64,000 nucleotides of DNA, from NCBI GenBank assembly GCA_031256825.1, contig JAIRPV010000032.1, positions 1 through 64,000 of the forward strand. The letters are read 5' to 3'. Position 1 is the first letter of the stretch. Each line of letters begins with the position of its first letter. The position numbers were made by a program, and so were the translations under genes. The DNA is from Oscillospiraceae bacterium (lineage in GTDB: Bacteria; Bacillota; Clostridia; Oscillospirales; Acutalibacteraceae). Under the pieces are notes generated by a model. That model saw only the letters and a list, made by a program, of their open reading frames with translations. It was not told the DNA's origin and did no database searches. Of this stretch, positions 31,377 through 40,722 are shown one piece after another.

Positions 31377-32822
31377 TCACTGCAATGTGCTAAAGCTCTG
31401 CCAGTTTCCATAATAAATCTTTCCATTGACAATGGCATATGCCTGCACCTGGTAGTGTGTGCCGGGCTTCAGACCCTTCAGCGTAAAGCCGGCGCTGGAA
31501 AGCGTCTGATTCTTGTCGAACGCGTCGGCCTTAATGGAACGGCCATTGGCGTATTGGAGAATATAGCCAACGCGCTTGACCAGGCTGGCCGGGCTTACGC
31601 TCATCGCGACGCTGGCCCTGGTGCGGGAGACATTGGTTGGCTTGCCGGTGTAAACCGCAACGGGAGCCTGGGCAGAGCCGCCGGTCGTGTTGAAATACTG
31701 CCAATCGCCGTAGTAAATCCGGTTGTTGATTGTCACATAAAGCCGCGCGCGGTAAGCGGTGCCGGCCCGCAGGCCGCCCAAGTTCAGCTTGTATTGCGAC
31801 AAAGCGGCGTTTTGCTGGTAGCCGTTGGTTTTGCAGGGGCTGCCGTTGGCATACTGCACTTCGTGGCCCGCAATGGTGACATAGCGCGCGGGGCTGATAT
31901 GGATGCTCATGGTGCAGCCGGTGCTGTAGATATTCGTCACAGGATCGGTGGTGATGGAAACGCCGGGCCGGGCCGGCTGCTGGGTGGTGGGTTTTGTGGG
32001 CGCGGTCTGCGTGCTTGTGGTGAAATTCTGCCACGCGCCGTAATAGGTGACGTTGTCGACGACCACATAAAGCCGCGCGCGGTAAGCGGTGCTCTCGCGC
32101 AGGCCCCCAATGTTTAGCTCATACTTCGAAAGGGTAACGTATTGCGCGAAGCTGTTGGTTTTGCAGGGGCGGCCGTTGGCGTATTGCACTTCGTGGCCCG
32201 CAACGGAAACATAGCGCGCGGGGCTGATGTTGACGCTGAGCTTCGCGCCGCTGCTGTAAATATTTGTCACAGGGTTTGCGGTGAGGCGCACGGCGTTTTG
32301 GCCGGACTGCGTGGGGCGCTGGGTGCTTTGCGTGGGCGGCTGCGCGCCGGGTTGATTTGCCGCCACCACCTGGATTTGGCACCAGTAGACTTCCGCCTGG
32401 TTCCCGCCAAAATCGGAACGCAGGGAATAATAGTATGTGCCAACCGGCAGCCGGGTAAACAGCTGTGCAAAATCATGATCGTCAATGTCCGAAGTTCCGG
32501 AAGCAACGGGGGTCCAGCCATAAAAAAGGCTGTTGTAGTAGCCGCCGCCGCGCTGGGTGCTCAGGCCCAGGTAAAGCATCGCGTTGCCGCCCTCCACGCC
32601 GCCAAGGGTGATGGCGCCGTGAAAATAGAGCGGCGAGCCTTGGGTGATACTCACCGACGTGCCCTGCGGCACAGCGGTGCGCGCGCCGTTTTTGGTGTTG
32701 CTGACGGCGACCTGCCCAACGGTGGCCCCAATAAAAGTGGCGGCGCTGGCATGGGCGGCGGCGGCGAACGCGACCAAAATCATGGCCATCAAAATAAGGA
32801 ATACTCGTTTGCTGCATTTCAT
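31377..32822 (-). CDS. Secreted protein with three Fn3-like repeats
   Basis: A 481-residue exported protein. Residues 1-28 are a signal peptide (FLILMAMILVAFAAAAHASA). Residues 30-155 form an N-terminal beta domain of unknown type. Three repeats of about 95 residues follow (near 180-270, 285-380 and 390-481). Each shows VTNIYS or TNVSRT, then ISPARYV, EVQYANG, LNIGGLR-like turn and YRARLYV...YYG.WQ.F, a fibronectin-III-like unit. Thr/Gln/Pro linkers separate the repeats. No sorting signal, membrane anchor or enzyme motif is seen. The gene is a single unit with its own promoter, a palindromic site upstream and a strong terminator. Confidence 0.8.
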   Translation of the reverse strand: MKCSKRVFLILMAMILVAFAAAAHASAATFIGATVGQVAVSNTKNGARTAVPQGTSVSITQGSPLYFHGAITLGGVEGGNAMLYLGLSTQRGGGYYNSLFYGWTPVASGTSDIDDHDFAQLFTRLPVGTYYYSLRSDFGGNQAEVYWCQIQVVAANQPGAQPPTQSTQRPTQSGQNAVRLTANPVTNIYSSGAKLSVNISPARYVSVAGHEVQYANGRPCKTNSFAQYVTLSKYELNIGGLRESTAYRARLYVVVDNVTYYGAWQNFTTSTQTAPTKPTTQQPARPGVSITTDPVTNIYSTGCTMSIHISPARYVTIAGHEVQYANGSPCKTNGYQQNAALSQYKLNLGGLRAGTAYRARLYVTINNRIYYGDWQYFNTTGGSAQAPVAVYTGKPTNVSRTRASVAMSVSPASLVKRVGYILQYANGRSIKADAFDKNQTLSSAGFTLKGLKPGTHYQVQAYAIVNGKIYYGNWQSFSTLQ

Positions 32823-32873
32823 AGCGGTTTCTCCTGTTCTTTTTTCGGAATGAAAAGGTAGCTTCTATCTATT

Positions 32874-32902
32874 ATTATACAACCGTCCGCCGGATATGTC
32901 CA
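32874..32902 (-). promoter_or_regulatory. Promoter of the Fn3-like surface gene
   Basis: Minus strand TGGACA (32902-32897), 17-base spacer, TATAAT (32879-32874). Confidence 0.8.
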
Positions 32903-32904
32903 GC

Positions 32905-32916
32905 AACAATATTGTT
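32905..32916. promoter_or_regulatory. 12-bp palindrome next to the -35 box
   Basis: Perfect palindrome AACAATATTGTT two bases upstream of the -35 element of the Fn3-like gene; a likely operator or activator site for an unknown regulator. Confidence 0.45.
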
Positions 32917-33008
32917 ATTTTAGATACCATTGTGCAAAAAAGTTTGCGTTTCGCGAACCGGGTGTCATAAATTTCTTTCAAAACGATAAAACTGCACCTT
33001 ATTTTTAC

Positions 33009-33045
33009 AAAAACAAAACAGGCGCTGCGCAAGTTTGGCAGCGCC
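33009..33045 (-). terminator. Terminator of the beta-mannosidase gene
   Basis: Minus-strand stem GGCGCTGC/GCAGCGCC (33045-33038 with 33028-33021) followed by GTTTTGTTTTT on that strand. Confidence 0.88.
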
Positions 33046-33071
33046 CGTATCCCCATTTTGGCAAAAACCTG

Positions 33072-35597
33072 TTATCCAATCCCCAGCCGATAAATCAGCC
33101 CCGCCGCAAGATTCACCGGGATCAGCTGGATGCGCGCGCGCAAAGCGGCCCCATAAGCGGCAGAATGCGTGTTGGTGATGTTGTTGACGCAGGTGAAGCG
33201 CAAGCTGGCCTGCAACTCCTGCGCGGTACGGCCGCCCGCGGGGGCGGTCAGTGTCACCGGTTCGTTGGGGAGAATATCCACGAAGTTGTCGCTCATATTC
33301 CCCGTGATCCATTCGCTGTCGGCCAGCACCTGCCGGGCAAATTTGTTGGAACTGACGGTGATATACGCGGTATCGGCTTCCACTTTCACCTGTGCGCGCA
33401 GTTTTGCCAGCGGCAGAGCCGCGTCTTTTTCCGCGCAAAACAGCTGTGTCCGGGCGGAGATCACCCGGCCTTCCTCGAGCAGCTCCGCGCGCAAAAACAG
33501 TTTCGTTTTGGCTTCCTTCCCGCAAAGCTGTTTCACAGAAAGCGTTTCAGCCAAAGAAGAAGATACCGCAGGGGCGTTGAACGCTTTTTCGCCGCGCTGC
33601 AACTCGCGCCCGTCGAAATCCAGCAAGCGCCAGCGCAACGCCAGCGCGCGTTCCGTGCGCGTATCATTCAGAACATACAGCCGCATTTCTTCCGGCGTAT
33701 CTTCCACAGAAACGCATACTGGCGCGTTAAAGTGCCGCGAGGCATACTGCACCGCTTTGTTGCGGCCCAGATAATCTATCCCGGCCCAGGAGCATACCGG
33801 CCAGCAGTCGTTGAGCTGCCAATAGAGGCTGCCATTGCAGCGGCCCCGCTGCCGCCGCCAGTGCTCTGTCGCGTCGCGCACGCCCTCGGCCTGAATGAGC
33901 TGCGTCAGATACAACAAATCGCGGAACCCCTTCGGAATCAAATACTTTGTCGCGATGTAAAAAAGCATTTTGCGGTTGCCGCTGGGGCTTTTTTGGTGGG
34001 CGTTGAAGACGCTCCCCGTCAGGGAATAATCCTTTGGCTCGGCAAAGGTTTCCACCGTTTGCATGGTTGGCAGGGACTCCAGGCCAAACTCGCTGCAAAA
34101 GCGCGTGAAGCGCGTGCGGTAGAACGTCAGCGGCATCAGGCCATGCCAAACCTGCCAAAGGTGCGTGTCGCCCTCTTGGTCGCCGCCCACATGTTTCATA
34201 TAAGCTTCGCCGCTGGGGGAGCCATGGGTGAACGGCGTTTGCCCGTCGTGCTCCCGCACAAGCTCCGGCAGAATGTGATAAAAAAACCGTTCCGTCCAGC
34301 GCGTGAGTTCCCTTCGGTTCTTCCACAATGGCGACATTTGCTCGATTTCGTTGTTGCCGCTCCAGAGCGCCAGGCTCGCATGGTGCCGCAGCCGGCATAC
34401 ATTGTCAATCACTTCGGCCTTCACATTTTCCAGGAACTCCTCCCGGTAAAACGGGTAGGGGGAACAGGCAAAGGCAAAATCCTGCCAGACCAAAAGACCC
34501 AGCTCGTCGCAGGCGTCGTAAAACGCATCGGTTTCATAAAAGCCGCCGCCCCAAATCCGCACGCAGTTCATGTTCGCGCGCACGCAATTTTCCAGCAGGG
34601 GGCGCTTCTTTTCCGGCGCGCGGTCTGGGAAAGAATCCGGCGGAATATAGTTGCCGCCTTTGGCGAAAACGGCTGTGCCGTTGAGCACAAACTGAAAATT
34701 ATGGCCATACTCGTCGGCCTCCCGGTTGAGTTCCAGCGTGCGCAGGCCAATGCGGCGCGTCAGCGTATCGATGGGGGCGCCGCCGCGCAGGATCTCTATT
34801 TGGATGGCATACAGCGGCTGCTCCCCCAGGTCGTGCGTCCACCAGAGCTGCGGATTGGCAATCTCGGCGGTCAGCTGCGGCGTATCGCTTTCGGCCAGGC
34901 AATCTCCCCCGGGCGAAAATAAGCGCAGCCGGAACGCGACGTCGCCCGGCGCGTATTGCTCAAAAAAGGCTTGCGCTTCCAGTGTTACAAGCCCTTGCGC
35001 GTGCCGCTGAACAATGCGCGGGGGCAGCAGCCGTGCGGCCTCGTAGCATTCCAGGGCAATGTCCCCCGTGATTCCGCTGACGGGGATGCGAGGACCCCAA
35101 TCCCAGCCGAAGTGGCACTGCGCCTTGCGCAGGTGCGCCATGCCGCGGATCCCCATGGGGTTGGGCGGCATTTTGTCCGCGCTGTTCCTGGCGCGAATAT
35201 AGGGCGCGGGCGCGTCGAATTCCACGCGCAGGGTGTTTTCGCCCGCCACAACGGCGTCTGTTACATCAAAGCGGTAACAGATGAAACTGTTCTTCCCTTC
35301 GCCAACCAGGTGGTCGTTGAGATACACACGGCAAAGCGTGTCGAGCATATCGCATCGCAGCAGGATCCGCGCCGCGGAGTCCAGCAGATCCGGCGAAAGC
35401 GTAAAAGAACGGAAGTAGTCGAAGTCCGTGTCTTCGATCCAGGCGGCTTTCGGCTCGTTTTCGCCATAAAACGGGTCTTCCACCCGGCCCAGCCGCAGCA
35501 GATCGTGGGTATTGCAGCCGGGCACAACGGCGGGCATAGCTTCGGCTTGTCCGCGCAGCCGGAATTGCCAAGGCCCATTGAGCGAGATGGCGGTCAT
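33072..35597 (-). CDS. Glycoside hydrolase family 2 beta-mannosidase
   Basis: An 841-residue GH2 enzyme of the beta-mannosidase branch. The N-terminal jelly-roll domain contains the branch marker HFGWDWGPRI near residue 160. The TIM barrel shows RIWGGGFYE, LLVWQDFAFACSPYP and the acid/base motif LWSGNNEIEQ; the nucleophile is probably the Glu of FCSEFGLESLP. It should remove beta-linked mannose from the ends of oligosaccharides. No signal peptide is present, so it works on imported sugars or glycans. ATG 35597 follows GGGAGG. It lies 46 bases downstream of rluB, but no sugar transporter is adjacent. Confidence 0.92.
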   Translation of the reverse strand: MTAISLNGPWQFRLRGQAEAMPAVVPGCNTHDLLRLGRVEDPFYGENEPKAAWIEDTDFDYFRSFTLSPDLLDSAARILLRCDMLDTLCRVYLNDHLVGEGKNSFICYRFDVTDAVVAGENTLRVEFDAPAPYIRARNSADKMPPNPMGIRGMAHLRKAQCHFGWDWGPRIPVSGITGDIALECYEAARLLPPRIVQRHAQGLVTLEAQAFFEQYAPGDVAFRLRLFSPGGDCLAESDTPQLTAEIANPQLWWTHDLGEQPLYAIQIEILRGGAPIDTLTRRIGLRTLELNREADEYGHNFQFVLNGTAVFAKGGNYIPPDSFPDRAPEKKRPLLENCVRANMNCVRIWGGGFYETDAFYDACDELGLLVWQDFAFACSPYPFYREEFLENVKAEVIDNVCRLRHHASLALWSGNNEIEQMSPLWKNRRELTRWTERFFYHILPELVREHDGQTPFTHGSPSGEAYMKHVGGDQEGDTHLWQVWHGLMPLTFYRTRFTRFCSEFGLESLPTMQTVETFAEPKDYSLTGSVFNAHQKSPSGNRKMLFYIATKYLIPKGFRDLLYLTQLIQAEGVRDATEHWRRQRGRCNGSLYWQLNDCWPVCSWAGIDYLGRNKAVQYASRHFNAPVCVSVEDTPEEMRLYVLNDTRTERALALRWRLLDFDGRELQRGEKAFNAPAVSSSLAETLSVKQLCGKEAKTKLFLRAELLEEGRVISARTQLFCAEKDAALPLAKLRAQVKVEADTAYITVSSNKFARQVLADSEWITGNMSDNFVDILPNEPVTLTAPAGGRTAQELQASLRFTCVNNITNTHSAAYGAALRARIQLIPVNLAAGLIYRLGIG

Positions 35598-35643
35598 ACC
35601 AATTCCTCCCTGCAAAAATAACGTTGGCGCTCTTGCGCTTGTT

Positions 35644-36372
35644 TCATTGGCACGCTTCCCGCAGCCGCCGCAGTTCTTCCCCCGTCAATTCCCGCCATTC
35701 CCCGGCGGGCAGCATGCCCAGCTTCAGCGGGCCGAAAGCGGTGCGCTTGAGCCGTGCCACTTCCAGGCCCAGCGCTTCGCACATACGGCGGATTTGCCGG
35801 TTGCGGCCTTCGCGCAGCGTGAATTCCAGCACCGTCCTCCCGGGCGAAGCTTCCAGCGCGCGCAGCGCCAAGGGCAGCGTGGGCTGCCCGTCCAGCTCGA
35901 TCCCCAGCGACAGGCGATCCATCTGTTCATCGGTTACGCCGCCCCGGATGGTCACGCGGTATAATTTTGCGACATGGCGCGAGGGATGCGTCAGCGCATT
36001 GGCCAGCGCGCCGTCGTTGGTCATGAGCAGCAGGCCTTCCGAGTCCTTGTCCAGCCTTCCCACAGGGAACAGCCGCTCCGGCTGCCCGGCAACAAGCTCC
36101 GCCACGCTGCGCTTCGCGTGGCGGTCTTCCATCGTTGTCACAACGCCGCGTGGCTTGTGGAGCATAATCACAACAGGCCGCCCGCGCTGCCGTTCCACAC
36201 GCTGCCCATCCACAGCCACCGTGGCCCGCCGCGGGTCAACTGCCGCGCCAAGCCGCGCGATTCTGCCGTCCACCGTTACCCGGCCTGCGGCAATCAGCTC
36301 CTCGGCCTTGCGGCGCGAGGCCACCCCCCGTTCGGCCAGATATTTTTGCAAGCGTATGGTTTCTTCGGCCAT
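35644..36372 (-). CDS. rluB: RsuA/RluB-family pseudouridine synthase
   Basis: A 242-residue pseudouridine synthase. An S4 RNA-binding domain at residues 6-60 (IRLQKYLAERGVASRRKAEELI) is followed by the catalytic domain with MLHKPRGVVTT, FPVGRLDKDSEGLLLMTNDG (catalytic Asp) and EGRNRQIRRMCEALG. These match the RluB/RsuA branch, which in Firmicutes mainly modifies 23S rRNA near position 2605; rsuA on 16S rRNA cannot be excluded. AAGGAGG precedes the ATG. Confidence 0.92.
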   Translation of the reverse strand: MAEETIRLQKYLAERGVASRRKAEELIAAGRVTVDGRIARLGAAVDPRRATVAVDGQRVERQRGRPVVIMLHKPRGVVTTMEDRHAKRSVAELVAGQPERLFPVGRLDKDSEGLLLMTNDGALANALTHPSRHVAKLYRVTIRGGVTDEQMDRLSLGIELDGQPTLPLALRALEASPGRTVLEFTLREGRNRQIRRMCEALGLEVARLKRTAFGPLKLGMLPAGEWRELTGEELRRLREACQ

Positions 36373-36390
36373 GCGGCCTCCTTCCTTCTG

Positions 36391-37245
36391 TTACGGATTC
36401 ACGCCGCGGAAATCCACAATGGCGTTGCTGCCGCTGACGCTGGGCATTTTGCCGTCCCATTTCTGGATCTTTTCGTATTCCACCAGGTTTGCCGTCAGCG
36501 AGTCGGCCAGCTTGCGGTTGGCCGCTGCCTGCGCCTCGGCCTCGGTCAGGATTGCCTCGGCCCGGGCTTTTGCGGCGGCCGCCGCAGCCTCTGCCTTCAC
36601 AACCTCCTGCTCCTGCTCGGTTTTGACCCGAATCAGGTTTTGCTGCGCCACCTGCTTTTCTTCAATGGCCCGGTTGAACGCTTCGCTGAAATCAAAGTCT
36701 ACAATGTTGAATTCCTGCACCACAATGCCATATTCTGTTACTTTTGATTCCAGCCCCAGGGCAATTTCCGCGCCAACTTTGGCCCGCTCCGTGATCAGCC
36801 CTTCGGCGGTATATTTGGCGGTAACGGATTTTACGCTTTCCTGCACGGCAGGGCTGAGGATTTTGTCCTCATAGAGCTTTGCGCCAAGGTTGCGCACAAT
36901 GTCGACAGAAGAAGCGGGGCTTACCTTGTAGTTCACAGCAATCACGGAATGCACCGCCTGCAAATCCTTCGATACGGCGCCGGCTTCCACCTCCAGCTTT
37001 TGAATCTGGTTGCTCACAGTGTCTACCGTTTGGACAAAAGGCGCTTTAAAGTGCAGCCCGTTGGCGAGCACTTTGCCGTTGGGCGCGCCGAAGGTTTTCA
37101 GCACGCCCGTGGCCCCTACCGGCACATAGGCCAACGAAGCGATCAACAAAACCAGCGCCAAGGCGGCGATCGCAACGATAAGCGCGATCACTTTCCCCTT
37201 GTTTTTCCGGTATTCCCGATTTGCCGCCGTATAATTGTTACTCAT
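36391..37245 (-). CDS. SPFH/prohibitin family membrane protein
   Basis: A 284-residue SPFH protein. One N-terminal membrane helix (residues 19-42, VIALIVAIAALALVLLIASL) is followed by the band-7 domain (GVLKTFGAPNGKVLANGLHF, VNYKVSPASSVDIV, GIVVQEFNIVDFDFSEAFNRA) and an Ala/Glu-rich coiled coil (residues 200-245) that supports oligomerisation. Such proteins form large membrane rings that organise proteases or lipids. It is 18 bases downstream of hppA, so it is likely co-expressed with the pyrophosphatase; the reason is unknown. Confidence 0.92.
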   Translation of the reverse strand: MSNNYTAANREYRKNKGKVIALIVAIAALALVLLIASLAYVPVGATGVLKTFGAPNGKVLANGLHFKAPFVQTVDTVSNQIQKLEVEAGAVSKDLQAVHSVIAVNYKVSPASSVDIVRNLGAKLYEDKILSPAVQESVKSVTAKYTAEGLITERAKVGAEIALGLESKVTEYGIVVQEFNIVDFDFSEAFNRAIEEKQVAQQNLIRVKTEQEQEVVKAEAAAAAAKARAEAILTEAEAQAAANRKLADSLTANLVEYEKIQKWDGKMPSVSGSNAIVDFRGVNP

Positions 37246-37263
37246 GAAAGTTGCCCTCTTTCT

Positions 37264-39384
37264 TTATTTGATCACGTGGAAGCCCAGCACAACGCCCGCG
37301 AACACAATCGATACCATCGAAAGGAGCTTGATCAGAATGTTGATGCTGGGGCCTGCGGTATCTTTGAATGGGTCGCCCACGGTGTCGCCCACAACGGCCG
37401 CTTTGTGGTTTTCGCTGCCCTTGCCGCCAAAATTTCCGGCTTCCACATATTTTTTTGCGTTGTCCCAGGCGCCGCCCGCGTTGGCCATCATAATCGCTAT
37501 CAGGAAGCCGCTCACCAGCGCGCCGGCCAGCAGCCCAACAACGCCGTTTGGCCCCAGCCCAATCCCAACAATAACCGGGGCCACAAGCCCTACAATCGTC
37601 GGCAGAATCATCTCGCGCAGGCTTGCTTTCGCGCAAAGATCCACGCATGTCGCGTAGTCCGCGTCCGCCTTGCCTTCCATAAGCCCCTTAATTTCCCTGA
37701 ACTGCCGCCGCACTTCGAACACAATGCTCTGCGCTGCGCGCCCCACCGCCTGCATAGTCAGCGCCGCGAAGAAAAACGGCAGCATAGCGCCGATGAGCAG
37801 CCCGGTCAGAACCGCCGGGTTTGTAATTTGCAGGTTCAGCAAAAAGCGCGGATCAAGCTCCTGGATCCGGTCGGTATACGCCACAATCAGCGCAAGGGCG
37901 GTCAGCGCGGCGGAACCAATGGCAAAGCCTTTGCCGGTGGCCGCCGTGGTGTTGCCAAGGGAATCCAGCGCGTCGGTGCGCTCGCGCACCTCTTTGGGCA
38001 GGCCCGCCATTTCGGCAATGCCGCCCGCGTTGTCGGCCACGGGGCCATAAGCGTCGGTGGCAAGGGTAATCCCCAGCGTGCTGAGCATGCCAACCGCCGA
38101 TATCGCGATGCCAAACAGCCCCAGCGCGGGGGTTGCCGCGCCGCCGCTGATAAAATAGGATGTCAGCACCGAAATCGCTATGATGATCGCCGGCGCCATC
38201 GTGGATCGCATCCCCAGCGAAATGCCGCCGATGATCACCGTAGCCGGCCCGGTTTTGGTTGTTGCGGCCAGGTTTTGCGTTGGCTTATAAGTATCCGAGG
38301 TCTGGTATTCCGTAAAGAACCCAATCGCAACGCCCGCCACAAGCCCCGAAATCACCGCGCCATATACGCCAATATATTCGGCGCCCAGCATAAATAGTAC
38401 CAGCGGGAAAGCCGCAATGGCAATCAGAATCGCCGAAAAATTTGTGCCCCGGCGCAGCGCGCCCAGCAGAGCCTTCTGGCTGGCTTTTTCTTTGGTGCGC
38501 ACAAGGAAAGTGCCAAGAATCGAGGCGATTACGCCTATGCCCGCCATGGCCATGGGGATCACCACCGCCTGGTCGTCGTTGACCGTGGGCATTCGGCTTG
38601 CCGCGCTCACCCCCAGCGCCATGGCCGAGATGATCGATCCAACATAGCTTTCGTATAAATCCGCCCCCATGCCGGCCACGTCGCCCACGTTGTCGCCCAC
38701 ATTGTCGGCAATAACAGCAGGGTTGCGCGGATCGTCTTCCGGGATGCCCGCTTCCACCTTGCCCACAAGATCCGCGCCAACGTCGGCCGCTTTTGTGAAG
38801 ATGCCGCCGCCCACGCGCGCGAACAGCGCCATAGAGCTGGCCCCCATGCCGAAGGTCAGCATTGCCGAGGTGATTTCCCTGGCTTCCAGCCGGAAGCCGT
38901 ATTTCAGCAGAAAATACCATACAGAAAGATCCAGCAGCCCCAGCCCAACCACGGTGAAGCCCATCACCGACCCCGCCGAAAAAGCAATGCGCAGGCCGCT
39001 GTTGAGGCTCTGGCTTGCGGCGTGGGCGGTGCGGGCGTTGGCCGCCGTGGCAATCTTCATGCCAATAAAGCCCGAAAGGCCGGAAAACAGTCCGCCCGTG
39101 ATGAACGCGAAGGGCACGTAGGGCGTCAGCATGTGCGTGCCGTTTTTGCCCTTGACGACAAACGCCAAAAGGCTCAGCAGCGCAAACATCGCAACAAAAA
39201 AGATGGCCACAATGCGGTATTGCCGGCGTAAGTAGGCGTTTGCGCCCTCGCGCACCTTCGCGGAAATGGACGCCATTTTTTCGTTGCCCTGGCTTGCTTT
39301 GAGCACACGCGAAGCCATCAGGCAGACAAACAACAGGGCCAGCAAAGCCCCCAGCGGGGTGAGAAGCGTTAACAATCGTTGCAA
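37264..39384 (-). CDS. hppA: K+-stimulated membrane-bound pyrophosphatase
   Basis: An ion-pumping inorganic pyrophosphatase of 706 residues with about 16 membrane helices. The active-site signature DVGADLVGKVEAGIPEDDPR is followed by IADNVGDNVGDVAGMGADL. The motif GNTTAATGKG has Ala where the K+-independent type has Lys, so the enzyme should need potassium. Whether it pumps Na+ or H+ cannot be settled here. The likely start is TTG 39384, ten bases after AAGGAG; GTG 39393 directly abuts the ribosome site. It has its own promoter and heads a unit with the SPFH gene. Confidence 0.96.
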   Translation of the reverse strand: MQRLLTLLTPLGALLALLFVCLMASRVLKASQGNEKMASISAKVREGANAYLRRQYRIVAIFFVAMFALLSLLAFVVKGKNGTHMLTPYVPFAFITGGLFSGLSGFIGMKIATAANARTAHAASQSLNSGLRIAFSAGSVMGFTVVGLGLLDLSVWYFLLKYGFRLEAREITSAMLTFGMGASSMALFARVGGGIFTKAADVGADLVGKVEAGIPEDDPRNPAVIADNVGDNVGDVAGMGADLYESYVGSIISAMALGVSAASRMPTVNDDQAVVIPMAMAGIGVIASILGTFLVRTKEKASQKALLGALRRGTNFSAILIAIAAFPLVLFMLGAEYIGVYGAVISGLVAGVAIGFFTEYQTSDTYKPTQNLAATTKTGPATVIIGGISLGMRSTMAPAIIIAISVLTSYFISGGAATPALGLFGIAISAVGMLSTLGITLATDAYGPVADNAGGIAEMAGLPKEVRERTDALDSLGNTTAATGKGFAIGSAALTALALIVAYTDRIQELDPRFLLNLQITNPAVLTGLLIGAMLPFFFAALTMQAVGRAAQSIVFEVRRQFREIKGLMEGKADADYATCVDLCAKASLREMILPTIVGLVAPVIVGIGLGPNGVVGLLAGALVSGFLIAIMMANAGGAWDNAKKYVEAGNFGGKGSENHKAAVVGDTVGDPFKDTAGPSINILIKLLSMVSIVFAGVVLGFHVIK

Positions 39385-39414
39385 AAAAACCACACTCCTT
39401 ACAAGTTATAGTTC

Positions 39415-39443
39415 ATTATAACATAAGAATGGGCGTGTTGCAA
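39415..39443 (-). promoter_or_regulatory. Sigma-A promoter of hppA
   Basis: Minus strand TTGCAA (39443-39438), 17-base spacer, TATAAT (39420-39415). Confidence 0.85.
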
Positions 39444-39483
39444 GAAAAATTTGTGCAAGTTTACAGTTATGGATTGCAGGAAA

Positions 39484-40671
39484 TCATGCAGTCTCTTCCA
39501 TGCAAAACACGGAATGCAAATCCACCGTCCGCCCGCGGTAAAGATAGACCCGCGGCACGCGCTGGCCAACGCGGCAAGCGGTTTCGTAGTTAAAGCTGGC
39601 GCTCAGCGCGCCAATCTCTTCCGCCGTCACCGCGCACGGACCCGACTTGCCCAGCAGAATCACTTCATCCTCCATTGCCACGCCGGGGATGTCCGTTACA
39701 TCTACCATGCATTGATCCATGCAAACGCGCCCGAGAATCGGCGCGTACTGCCCATGGATGATCACGCGCCCCCGGTTGCTCAGCGCGCGCGGGTAGCCGT
39801 CGGCATAGCCAACGGGCAGCGTGGCCACGCGGGTTTCGCGGCTGGTCAAAAAGGTATGCCCATAGCTGATCCCTGTGCCCGGCGGCACGGTTTTCAGGTG
39901 CACTACGTGCGTCTTCCAGCTCATTGCGGGCGCGAGGGGCAGGTTCTCTTTTTGCACTTCTTCCGAAGGATAAAGCCCGTAAAGCGAAATGCCAAAGCGC
40001 ACCATGTCGTAATGCGCGTCGCCTTCCATCGTGGCCGCGCTGTTGCAGCAGTGCCGGAGGGGGGGCTGTATTCCGGCCGCGGCCAAGCGTTCCAGGAACG
40101 CGTCGAACCGCCGGTATTGCTCGGTGGCCGAGGTTTTGTCGGCTTCGTCCGCGCGGGCAAAGTGCGTGAACACGCCCTCGATATGGAGGCTGGGCAGCTG
40201 TGCGATTTCGGCAATCTCCCGCACGCTTTCCGCCGTGTCCGCGAACCCAACGCGCCCCATGCCGGTGTCCGCTTTGATGTGAACCACAGCGGTCAGGCCC
40301 AGCTGCGCGGCCATGCGCGAAAGCTGAGCGGCGTCTTCCGCGCGGAAGATGGTCAGCGCAAGGCCCGCGCGCAGCGCCGCCGCGTATTGTTTGGGCGAGG
40401 TATATCCCAGCAGCAAAACGGGCTTTTCGCAGCCCGCGCGGCGCAGCGTCAGCGCCTCCTCCAAAACGGCCACGGCGTAATAGTCGCACTTATCATTTAA
40501 AAAGCGGCTGAGCGCCCTGGCCCCGTGGCCGTAACCGTCGGCCTTAATGACGCACATGAGCTTTGTGCCGGGCGCCAGCCGCGCTTTTGCGGCGGCCACG
40601 TTGGCTTCGATCGCGTCCAGCGAAATTTCGGCCCAGGTGCGCAGATATTGTGGTAAAACAATGGATTGCAT
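39484..40671 (-). CDS. alr: Alanine racemase
   Basis: A 395-residue PLP-dependent fold-III alanine racemase that supplies D-alanine for peptidoglycan. The PLP lysine is in MCVIKADGYGHGA near residue 42. The catalytic tyrosine of the C-terminal domain is in GISYGHTFLT, and LPVGYADGYPRALSNRG and RVCMDQCMVDVTD are intact. The ribosome site before ATG 40671 is weak. It lies 51 bases behind dut on the same strand, at the end of the nucleotide block, and no terminator is obvious between them. Confidence 0.97.
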   Translation of the reverse strand: MQSIVLPQYLRTWAEISLDAIEANVAAAKARLAPGTKLMCVIKADGYGHGARALSRFLNDKCDYYAVAVLEEALTLRRAGCEKPVLLLGYTSPKQYAAALRAGLALTIFRAEDAAQLSRMAAQLGLTAVVHIKADTGMGRVGFADTAESVREIAEIAQLPSLHIEGVFTHFARADEADKTSATEQYRRFDAFLERLAAAGIQPPLRHCCNSAATMEGDAHYDMVRFGISLYGLYPSEEVQKENLPLAPAMSWKTHVVHLKTVPPGTGISYGHTFLTSRETRVATLPVGYADGYPRALSNRGRVIIHGQYAPILGRVCMDQCMVDVTDIPGVAMEDEVILLGKSGPCAVTAEEIGALSASFNYETACRVGQRVPRVYLYRGRTVDLHSVFCMEETA

Positions 40672-40722
40672 GATAACACCAACTAACGTCTGATTGTGAT
40701 AATTTGATCTCCCACAGCGCGG

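Noticed and set aside
33165-34922. 585-codon plus-strand frame inside the beta-mannosidase gene
   Set aside because: Shadow of a complete GH2 enzyme; no independent evidence of coding.
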